Positions 48,201-60,200 of a stretch of DNA of 64,000 nt are shown piece after piece (the first letter of the stretch is position 1; each line of letters begins with the position of its first letter). The notes under the pieces are model-generated. The model did no database searches, was not told the DNA's origin, and saw only the letters and a list, made by a program, of their open reading frames with translations. The position numbers were made by a program, and so were the translations under genes. The DNA lies in NCBI RefSeq assembly GCF_035046505.1, contig NC_089822.1, forward strand, positions 215,508,419-215,572,418, read 5' to 3'. The stretch comes from Tiliqua scincoides (lineage: Eukaryota; Chordata; Lepidosauria; Squamata; Scincidae).

Positions 48201-51200
48201 ACAGGCGCACCAAACAGCTTGCACTGCATCTTGTGAGGGGGGCAGTCCTGGAGGTCTCCACTGGGTAAGGGAACACTCATTCCCTTACCCAGTGTAAGTC
48301 TCTGAGTCGTGGAGGGGTCTACTCATACCTGTGCCAGTGAAATCACTGATGCAGGTCAGCATGGACCTGGGCTAAGGGATCAGGTTTGGGAAGGGGGTTT
48401 GTATTCACACAGCTGCCAAACCCACCCCCTTCCTGAAACCAATTTCTCCCTCCCCCATCCCATCACTGCCCCATTCCACCCTTCCCCCCGCCCTGTCTTG
48501 CCTCCCCCACTGACTCACCTTCATCTGTGGCCTCCTCCTTTATATATATAAAAACAAATGTCTTGACTGACTCATCAATGCCCAGCCCAAACCCCTGGAC
48601 CTAGAAACATGAAATTCAGGGAGTATATTCCTTCCATGACATAAGGTCCCACTAAGAAGAGATTTTTAGAAATTCAAACCCTAAGGGGGTTTTCATGGAT
48701 TCCTCAATATTTCTTAGGCCAGATGATATATCAACTTGGTTTTTGCTTACAAAGGTCACCCATACAAATGCTTAAAAACATAATTCAGGATTTCGCCTTA
48801 ATAAACCCTAAAGGGGCAAATCTAAATTCAGGGGGTGAATAACAGAACCCTTCCTATTACTTAGGCCTGGCTGGCTTTCCCCCCCTGTGCTATTGCCTGA
48901 GAGAGGCCTGTGGCCTACTTGGAAACTGAGGCCAGACTGGCCCTTTTAACTTAACCTTTTTTAAGTCGGTATGGCAAGGGATAGTAACAGTAAAATAACA
49001 GTCATTTTAGTGTTTACTCTGACCAGTAAAATGAAGTGTATTTCTGGCTCACTGAGAAGTTATGCTACCCTAAGATTTTGACAGGCTTTTCTCCTGGGAA
49101 CTATTGCCAGTCCTTGCTCTGTTTATCCCTTCAGTTGCTGAATCCTTAAGATTCAGTTGCTGAAGGTGGCAGGGATTGACTTGAAGGAGGATTGCTTCTC
49201 ACATGAACAGATCTATGTGGCCTGCTCCAGATGAGCTCACCCAGCAGCCTGGTGATCCTAACACCTGAGGGGAGAACCACCAATGTGGTCTACAAAGAGG
49301 TCATAGGTATTTTTCATGATAATCTTTTTTATTTCTTCATCAAATGTTATATTTTGAATTTAACTTCATCATTTTTCTGCATCAACATGCTTTGCTTTAT
49401 TCCAACTATATATACTTTTTCTTAATTTGTTTTCCTTTACTTTTGCGAATATCTTTGCGAAGCATGGGTACTATGCTATTATAGCACAAAACCAATTCAA
49501 AAATAACAATTTATTCAACAAAAAAATGGATGGAACCATTACTTTCAATAATTACAGGGTGTTGCCTGACATGGGGTAATTGTGCTAAATTTTAGTTGTT
49601 CATTGCAATCAAAGGAAAGTTTATTGGAGTCAAAATGGATTTAAAGTAGTTAAATACTGTAGCAAAGCATGGGAGTCACTCTAGTGTGTGTATAAAGCCA
49701 GTAGATCGGATGACACATACTCCATCAAATATGCAAGCGGTGTAAAAAACAATAAGCAAAGGGATGTATACAAAACTTACCTTTTCGAGTGATCTGAGTG
49801 CCTCTTGAGCATCTATATTATTTATCATCACATCAATATCTTCTTTGGTTAGAAGAGGTTCTTTAAGCTGCTCTATCCAGGACCACATCAAACTACTAAG
49901 GATAAAAGGGTCTCTCTCAGCACATATCTTATCCCAGGCTCCATTCTGAGAATTGAGTTCTTTCTAACAAAAATTTAAAAAACCCAAGTCAGTTTTCTAC
50001 AAAGCAGCTTTGCTTTAGTAATACTAGGGTAGAACAACGTAACCTCAACAAAACACAAAAGTTACCAAATCCACATATGCAAAATGAGAGGACAGGGGCA
50101 GGGGGAAATTTCTTGGGAAAATTCCAGTGTGGAAAGTGGTAAGCATTCCCTTCACCTGCTACTCATCTTCTACAAGTTTCCTCAACGCCTGCATTGGGGT
50201 TAAAGCAAACATGGGATAATGGACTCTGTATTTGCAGCATCCAATTGTTTTCCAGCAGAAGGAGACACACAACTATTCTTACGCTACAGTTTACACAGAT
50301 GTGCCATTTGTGCCCACAAAAGTACACTTGCTTTAAGGCTGGAGTGTTTCTTAAAGAGAGAGAGGAAAGATAGCTCTAGCCTAGAAATCGTGCTGCTCTA
50401 AGATAGCAAATCTGTTGCTTGTTTTAATCAGAAAAATATCTAATCTTTTTCACAATGTATACTCAAGCACCAGAAGAACCACTGCAAGGAAGTTTATACC
50501 AATTTAATGGGATGCTCACTTTCCTCTAAGATCAATAGAGAACTAAACTTGTTTTGCTCGGAGGGCAAAAGTTAGATTCCAGGCTATAGGTCTACTCTGC
50601 AACTTATATTTATGTACAGTAATTTTTGTATTTTATTGAATTTTTTATTTTACTCTTTGTTAGTCACCTTGAACAGCTAATCGTTTTAAGGGAGGAAAGG
50701 TGAAATATAAATATTTAAAATATATAAAGGACTCCTGAATGTCATGCCCACATTTCAGAAACATAACGTGGAAGTGCTTTTATTAGACCAACTAAAATAT
50801 CACTAGTCAGCAAGCTTCCAAGTTCTCCAGAACATCAGGCTGGAAGCTACAAACAATCAGGGGCACAGAGAGAGAGAGATAAAAAAGAAACAGCAGGATA
50901 TGCTGTAAAGCCCCACTATCTGTAGTTTGTAATAGTCTAAAACTGGACTGCAAGAGGAGTCATGCAAATGTAATCCCATTGTCAATATTGTTTCTGGAAC
51001 AAAAACATTAACAATGGCTATTCCCTATTTTTTTTTTTTACATAATTCTAACAGATACTCAGTTATGTCTCCGCAGGTAGTGGTCTCAAGCAGGGCCCAG
51101 GAGAGGGGGGTAAAGGGGGTAATTTGTACCCAGGCCCAGGAATCAAAGGAGGGGGCCCAGAAAGTTCCTGGGACATGTCATTTTCCTATCTCACCTGAAC

Positions 51201-54200
51201 TTGCTGCCAGCACATGATGCTGAAGGCACAACGCAGGCAATGCAGTGGCAACTGCAGCTGCAAACCCTACAAACTGGGCCCAGGAATGCATCTATGACCC
51301 TCCTTAACACAGTGTCAAATCTGGAAGGGAACTGGCAAGCTACAGTAGCTCTTTGGATTCCAGTAGCTCTTATGGATTCCATAACCATGAAGGAGTGTAT
51401 AGTCACTCAAGGACCCAACTGTGGGACTACAGCTGCTGCAGAAGTTCATTTTGGTGCACACAGCACACTGTCCATTCTAGTGTGAACCCAAATACGAAGA
51501 TACTAAATTTTCTGTAATGGATTTTCTATATTTCAAAGATTTTAGAGAGAAGTATGTTTAGTTTCCATACTGCTTTATCTAGCTGCCAGTGCCACATGAT
51601 CACGTAGACCTGGGCTCCACATTAAAAGCTTGGTAGACCTGGGCTTCAAAGACTATTCTGGCTGCCAGCACCCTCACCCTGCCCTATTTTGCTCTCCCAT
51701 TCTGCCTACTCCCATTGCCCCCTCCTCCTTTGGGAAGGGACCCAAAAGAAACTTTGTACCCCCTGATAAAATTCCTCTCGGAGGCCCTGGTCTCAAGTGT
51801 CTCACTTCTAATGCTAAAAATTAAGCCATTGTAACCAGCCCTGCTAAAACCAGCCCTTCTCCTTTTGAGTGTACACTATATACTTACCAACTGAGGATGA
51901 CACTATGCATCTGATGAAGTGGGCTGCAAACCCATGAAAGCTTGTACTGAAATAAACTGGTCAGTCTCTAAGGCAGTGATTTTCAACCTTTTTCATCACA
52001 CGGCACATTGACCAGGCATTAAAATAGTCAAGGCACACCATCAGGTTTTTGACAATTGACAAGGCACACCGTGCTGACAGTGGGGGCTCACATCCCCCAT
52101 TGGTCCTACTAATAAATGACCTTCCGTTAAATTCCTGTGGCACACCTGTGGACCACTCGCAGCACACCAGTGTGCCATGGCACAATGGTTGAAAATGGCT
52201 GCTCTAAGGTGCCACGAACCTCTTTCAGTTCAATCCTATGGGCTGAAACACACATTCCTCCATCGCTGGTTGTGGAAGACCAGCTGTAAAGAGCTTTCTG
52301 GCAGCGTGCTGAGTAGTGTGCTGCTGGAGTGCTGGCAGAAAAGCAGAGCCTTCCTGTGAATGTCATCAGAACTGCAAAGGTTTGCCAAGGCATACAAGAT
52401 GGTAGAGGAGGGGGCAAAACTGCTGGTAAGGAAGCTGCAGATATGGTAGTGCTGATGCTGGATCCTATCTCCTTTGGCAGCAGCTTTCCCAGCCCTTTCC
52501 TCTCCTCAAACTTGTGCTAGCAAAATTGCTTAGGCAAGGAGACTCACTGGGGAACAGAAAGCAGGGGTAAGGGGATTTAAATCTCCCTTCTCTGATGAAG
52601 ACTCCTGACCTCCCCCCCCCCCCCCCAATACATTTTTGGCACAGCTACACCAGGGCGGGAAAGAGGGCAGGATTGGGCTGCTTGTCATTTTCGCTGCAAC
52701 AACATATATAGCTACATTCTGGAAGTTTTCATATAACATATATCATTGCTGATAGCCTCAGGATCAGTAGGATGAATTGTTTCTTCACTGGTAGAGTAGC
52801 AGCCTACTAGGTCAAAAGAAAATTTAGGAGCAATACAAAATGTGCACTCAGCTGGAGCAAGTCCCTTGTGCTGGCCTGGAAGGATCACAAACGTGCCATA
52901 AAGCACATTTGTGCCTCCTTGGACACCAGCTGGCAGCTGAATCCAGCTTCTGTGCTAATGGAGACAGGTGATTCCAAGCCAGCTGAACTCGGCCAGTATG
53001 GAAGTCTGTGGGGAGTGGGGAGGGCAGGGAGGAGGCATTCCAGGGCGGGGGGGGGGGGAGGATGGATGGCAAGCATGCCCATGGGCAGGTAGGAGGGTGG
53101 GGAATGGAAGGTAGGGCCAGGATCCAACACTTGCGCAGGATTCTGTCCCAGTTCCTGGGCAGAGTGGGGCAGTTCTGGGTTGCTCGGATCTGCACCACCT
53201 CTTTAGGTGGCGCAGATCCAAGTAGCCCCATTGGGGTTGCTGCGGCTTTACCAGGGTAAGGGGAATTATTTCCCCTTGCCTCAGGCCGGGCCACATGTGA
53301 CCAGCCCGAAACTCACGCTGGATACAGCGCAGGCCGGCCAGCCTGCCTGTTCTAGCCCAAGTTAGGATTGCGTTCCCATGTATAACAAAAACAAAGATGT
53401 ACAAACAAAAAGATTCTTTTTGCTTTTGCAGAATGTGCGTATCTATGACAGACAAGTACACTGAGATAATACAAAATGCAAATACCTGCCACTTTTCTAC
53501 TTTGTCCTTTACTTCTTCTGCTCCCATAAATTCATTTAGATCAGCAAGGGCTTTGGCTGCCAAAATTCTTCGTGCCTCCAAATTCAGTTCAGACTGCACG
53601 ACAATATGGGGTATTGTTTCAGAAAGGTCACGGGCCTCACACACCTTTTCAGAGGAGTCCTCAGAGGTCCACATTTTTTTACCAAACATACTTGATTTCC
53701 TGGCAAAATTATAGTTTAGTGCTTTTAGCTCCTCATCCTCCTCCTCCTCTTCCTGCTCCTCTTTTTCTTCTTTCTGACCATATGTAAGACCTGAAGAAAA
53801 TGTCTTACTACGCTGTACTTCTTTGGGATATCTGCTTTTAAGGTAAAGTGGAGAATTGCCTTCTTTTACATCTAACTTAAATGTAAATGTACTTCGAACT
53901 AAAAGTTCTTGGTTTATGTCAACTTGCAGATTTGAACAATCCTCCCCATTGTTCTGCAGTTTTGCTTTGCTGCCGAGTGGCACATGCACAGGCACTGACC
54001 AAGGTGTCTCTCCTTGCTCAGAGACAAATACAGCTCTTCTTAAATCTGAGTCACTGTAGCTCAGGCGCCTTTTTCCACGACACAGAGGCTGAAGGTAATC
54101 AACATTCCTCCTTTTCCACAGAGGATCACATTCTTGTTCACTGGAATTTAAAGGATTTGATCCTAAGAGGGAGAATGGCTCTGAAGTGCTACTGTCTTGC

Positions 54201-57200
54201 CTTGTTAACTCTTTGTCAAGCTCTGTAGAAGCCAACTGTGAAACTGTCTCTTCAATTTCAGCTGACAGGTCTGGCACAGTGATCAGTTCCTCCTCTATCA
54301 CTTGATGGTTTTCAGCCAAATCCAATAGCAGCTTGCAAACCAGATGAATGAGTTTTGGCACATGTTTGAGGTGTCTGCTCTCATAACCATGGAGCAAATG
54401 CCGCTGCCTGATCAGGTACTGGGAAAGAGTCACTGCATGTGCTTTGGGCTCACAGGAAGCAAAAACATTCCTTAGAGGAATTAAGAACTGAGAAAACTCT
54501 CTTACACACAACAACTGTCCCCTAGTTTGAATAGAATTGGGCCTTTTTGCCCTCACAAAAAGGATTGCTTGATCTGCAGTCATTCTTGTTGCAAAAACCA
54601 AGTAACAAGCTACCAAAACTCCTGGAAGGGAAAAGACAAAAAAGGGTTGAAGGTCTTAGGTGAAAAGGCTAAAATAAAAAGATCACACAGTAAAGAAGCA
54701 GATTCATGTGCTTCATATCATAGCATGACTCTTTCATTAATAATGCTAGCTTGAACCTGCTGTAAGAACCAGAGAGGCCTCATAGGAGCTTTTTTGCTCC
54801 CAAACTGTGCCCTATTTAGTTATTTTTAATTCTATTCAATAAACCATTTTTGACATACTACAAACAAAGAAGGTACACACATAAGCATAATTATATCAAA
54901 TAAGGGAATCAACCAAATTCATTCCTCTCTGTTTTGCCATCTGTTTCAAGAAATTTACAACCCTCTCAAAAGTCCTGGCATCTTCCTCTTTGAAGATGCA
55001 CCATATACCTATTTTTATAAACCAATAAGAAATTTATTCATACAAACATGTATGCGCGTATCTATAAAATGCTGAGCAAACAGCAACAAAACTGAATAAA
55101 CTGTCAACAAGATTGGAAATTTAAAAATGGGGAAAGCCTTCTGAAACAAAACAGGTCTTCAATTGCTGATGAAATGAGGTCAGCAAAGGTATCTGGTGTA
55201 GTTCTGTAATAGTGCGGTATTTCATCGCCACAAGGGAAGATATTCAGAGGAGGGGAAAAGCAGCTATACTCCTTGATTGCAGCTTTAAATCAAACAAAAC
55301 AGAAGAGATGTGTGCTGAGGAGGTGGAATGATTAGAGTTTTAAACCCTAAATTAAAATAGTAACAACAAAACAAGAGATTCACAAAATCATAAGAAACTA
55401 ATAATAGCCTTGCTTGTATCTATCATTTTTGGGACTAGATGGGTACTTTTATGACCTGGCAAGTAGACTGGGAAAGATCTCATGGGGGGGGGGGTTGACA
55501 ATAAACAGGACAAAATTCAAAGAGGAGCTAAAGGGTTTGGCAGGAGAGTTTAACAGTTACTACCCCTAAGAATGCTATTTTTTCCTCACCCCTCCTAATT
55601 TCCCCGTAAAAATCCTAATGCCAAATCCCCAACCTACTCCCAAAATAGAGAATGAAAAGAGCAGTTTGGGAGTTTTGCAAGTCATCTTAGGAGAGCAAAA
55701 TTGAGAAAAATGCAAGTGTTTAAACCTTTTCTCTAGTCTTTAGCAATGAACATTTTGTGGTGGCTTCCTAACAGAACAGCCTTCATTATAGCCTTCAACA
55801 GTCTCTTAATAGAGACTATTAAGGAATCTATGAAGGTTCATAAATTGCCATTAGTTTTCATTCCACAAAAATAAATTCTCATTAAAAGCTGAGTGTTTTT
55901 ACCTGTTCGGCCAAGTCCTGCATGACAATGAATAGCTACTCTCCCTTCCTGTAAGGCAAAAGTCATCACTTTTACCATATCAAGGATAGTAGTAAGAGAA
56001 GCCACGCCATAATCCTTCCATCCAAAGTTATAAAAATAAACTAGAAGAGATATTTTAGAATATAATTATTATTTCTGCAGAAAATCAATGACAACTCAAT
56101 GTATTTAAACAAAATCAAAAATTTGGGGTAGCAGCCCAACTAGTGCTTTCACAACAGAGAGCTCTCTCCACAAATGGAAACTTCACTGAGGAAGCACTAG
56201 GGGGGATGCCACCTGCTAAGATTTGTAATTTTTAAAAAAATCAAAGATCTGATCAGGCTCGCTGGCAATTTTTCTGTGTTGTAGCATACATTTGCTTTCA
56301 AATAAGAAAGACTGCATTTCAAGTAAGAATTTCAAAAACATTTCACAGAAAACCTCTGAAGGAATGTAAAATCTGTAACGAAACAGAGTGAGTCATACTG
56401 TGATTACTGAGCTATATATACAGTGAGAGAACTATACAAGAACAATGCCATATTCTGTTGGAGACTAACAGCTTCTCTGATTCAATTACGTATCTTTCAT
56501 AAACAGTATCAATTCCATCACAGAAGAAAAAGTGAATGTTTATTGGGAAAAGTCCCTCTTCCTATGAAAAGTAGAAGACAATGCAGTAGAAAATTATCAA
56601 CCTGTCAAATGTGAACTAATGTCAAACATTAATATTGCTACCATAAATTCAAAGTCACAGATATTACTGTGCATTCGCAGAGGCCCATTTTACTGATGTC
56701 TATGCCTGTGTGCAATGCCTGCACACTTGAGCCATTAATCTTTCAAGGTTGTCAGCAGCTCCAAGTTATTTTCTTTGGCAAATATCTCTCAACTAGCTGT
56801 TTTTAACCTAAGAAGTAGGTGGCAGAAACAGCCTGTAAGCACCACACTTTATAATTAACGAGGAACAGCAGCAGGAGCAAACTTACTTCCCGCCTCCATG
56901 AAAGCTTCAGGAAGGTAGGTGAAACCACTCTCTTGTTCCAGTGGATTCCCGCAGCTAGCATGTTCCCCAGGACGTTGAAGGTTAATTACTGTTTTTATGC
57001 CACATCTTAGGGAAAGGAAAAGAAGATGCATTACTGAACTGCATTACTTTCACAATCTTTCTTTTCTTAGTTCAGAATACATTGTTACCAGCAACTCAAA
57101 CCAACGCAGGAAGAAAATAATAGCTTTACAGCAAAAAGAATTATAGTAATTCATTACCAATATCTTTTACCTTTGGAACTGCTCGATTATATCATACTTT

Positions 57201-60200
57201 TCAATAATTTCTGTTGAGGGTCGAGACATGGCTAATATATTATCTGTTATCCTGGGAAAGGGGGGGGGAAGAAGTCAAAAGTTAATGCTATAATTACTGA
57301 CATTCATAGGTAATGTTCTAAGGAATGAATCATGCCACTTTAAATAACTGTGTGCTTTCAAACCATTAAATGCTTATTAACCCCTTGTAGCTGAAAAAGT
57401 TTACATAACAAAATATCATTGGGAGGCAAGATATTGCAATAATAAAAATGTAGAGAACATATTGTATTCTTTGTTTTAGATTAAAATTTCTATTAAAAAA
57501 TTATGTCACATTTCTTTAAAGAGTTCTTTTAACAGCTTTATAAAATTTCCCTATAAGGAGTAAATTTCAATAAAACATTTCATTTAATATAATTCTTTCA
57601 TTAGAATCAAATCCTATTATTCTACCTTAACATTTCAATTACATTTCAATATGAATACATATGAAATGTAACTGTATTTAACTTTGGGGTAGAGGTTTGT
57701 CTAATAAAATCATGAACTTAAGTACAGACTATTTTAATGTGTTACATAGACAAATATTTTGCACATCAGTCAAAGGTTCACAGAACCCAAAATAAAGTTT
57801 ACATGCTATATACACACCTAGTTCATATATACTGTTTACAGTTCTTGATACTACATTTCAACCAGGCTGCATGTGTGAAAAATTTAATGCATAAGTCTAT
57901 CTAGATCTGGCTCTCGTTTACTGAATGTGCATCACATTCTTGACATGTTTATTCAGAACTGTTCCACTAAGTTTATAGGGCTTATTCCCAAGTACTTATG
58001 CGTAAGAGTGCAGCCTTAGATTTAAAACAAAAACCAAACCAAAAAACCCACTATTTTTAGAAGCCTAGTAGAAACAAATGCTGTATATTACCAGGAAGAG
58101 TAAAGCCCTTTAATAGCTTGCTCTTGATCACTCCACCGAGTTGGATTTTCATATTTGCAAGCCCGGCCACCACATGCCATGGAACACTGCATATGTCCAG
58201 GAATTACATGGCGAAGACGTTCACCGACTTTTGTATATTTTGCAGTTGGACGCCTAGATCTTCCTGCAATACACAAACGTGAGACAAAATTAAATCTTTC
58301 AACATGCTGTAGTTCCAAAACAAAACTTTAGTGAATGACACTGAAACATATGTGTGTATAGTATATATTTAAAACTGATAAAATCAGCAAGGTTATGAAA
58401 GCATAAAAGCTGAAAACTACTTTCTCTTTCTGCAACTCTTTCTTCCAGGTGTCTTTTTATGTAACTTCTTCCTGAAAAAGTGTAATAGTCTTTATCAAAC
58501 AGAAGCAATTTAAACCTTTTCCTTCTGTCTTATAATGAATAAAGTTGCAACAGTACTTACCTAAAATACTTGGAAAAAACAGTACATTAAGATTTTATAA
58601 TATAAAATAATAAGCAAGAAGTCAAACATTCACTATGATAAAAATATGCTAACTTACTTTGAACATTCATGTATGCTAAATTATCAGAATCGGATTACAC
58701 ACACATCACTATATAATCATAAATACCCACTATGGCTTTTACAAAGGAAATTGTCAATACTTTACTTTTTCTCTCAGGGAAAGCAGCATTTAGCTCCTCG
58801 GGACTTATAGAGGAAATGGCCACCATAACCCTGTGTGTAGAAGTCGAAAGGACCTCTACAACTGAGCTCCGTCGCCTTTGGAGTACACGGAGGAGAGGAT
58901 CAGAGGAAGAATGTCTCCGACCCTGGAAAAAGTTGCTAAAAATATTCACTGTCAAACGCCTCTTGGGTGAACCTTGCATGGTCATTCACTATTTGCAGCA
59001 GTTTAGAAATGCTGTAGGAAGACAAACTGAGTGAGAAATCAGAGTTGCTTGGTACTGAACTTACACGGAAACACGCATCTTTCTGTATGATCTAATGGCA
59101 GTTCAGGATAGGCTGATCTGTCTCCATGGAAACCAACAATGAACTCACTGATGGCAGTTACCCTTTTGGCAGCTGAATTCTATATACATTGATCCTGTGT
59201 GGGACAAACTGTTCCACTGCTGATGAGGATTAGAATCATTTGAAGCAGATAATTCTGAAATGGACCAGAAGCTCCCAAACAGCTCACCCATGAACACAGA
59301 TTTCTGGAATTTTGAAGTATTAATTTTAACAACTCTATAGTGGCTTCTTCAGAGCATTCCTGGACAATTTTTAAGAAATACTTTTCAATAATTGTTGACT
59401 TTTGGCAAGAGAGACCACAAACAACCAATGCAGGATTGAAGATGAAACTCAGAAGTGTCTGGAGAATTTATGCATGAAATAATTCTTCCGCTGGACGAAG
59501 TTATGTAACTTGCTCATTATAAAAACAAAACGAGTTCTACATTTTTCTTTTAGTGATAGTGTGGAAATCAAGCTTTTAAAAAAAATTGTGGAGTTCTGAA
59601 AAGCATCCATTCAATCATTTCCTAGCATTTCATTATAAGCAAGGAAAGGTAAGGCTCCTCTGTAAAAACAAGTTATCATGCCATCTAATGAAATATGCAA
59701 AATTAGATGTGCATACTATTTCAATGGTGAAGTAGAGAAATATGAGAGAGAAAAAGCTTGAATCTAACAAGAAATATCAAAGCACCCTATCAATATCTAG
59801 GGGTACTATTATCCTTTTAATAATATTTCGCCAATCTAAAAACGGATTGTATATTCACTAATTCTGAATCCAACAGTGATTTTTTACATTATGGGACCTC
59901 ACATCCATACAGGAACATCAGAGACTGTGAAATTAAGGATAACATGCCTATAAAACCACACTACACAACTGAAGCGCATTTCTATGAATTTCTGAAAACA
60001 GTAGAAGTTCTTAAATATAGTCTGATGACCAAGCAAAGTGAGTTTTTAACCCAACTGAAAGGTGCTTATTACAGCCCACTCAAGAAATGTGTTGTCTGCT
60101 GAGAGCAAATGCATGAGAAGCTCCTCAGGAAGTCAGCCCCATCCCCAATGATTCTTCCCCAAGCACCACACGTTGCGTATTTGCTCTCAATGAAGAACAT

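Noticed and set aside
52955-53485. Extension of the PTPDC1 long exon past 53486
   Set aside because: The open frame continues into a family A transposon, while a canonical donor (GTATTT) follows the conserved KVEKWQ and joins the conserved next exon in frame.
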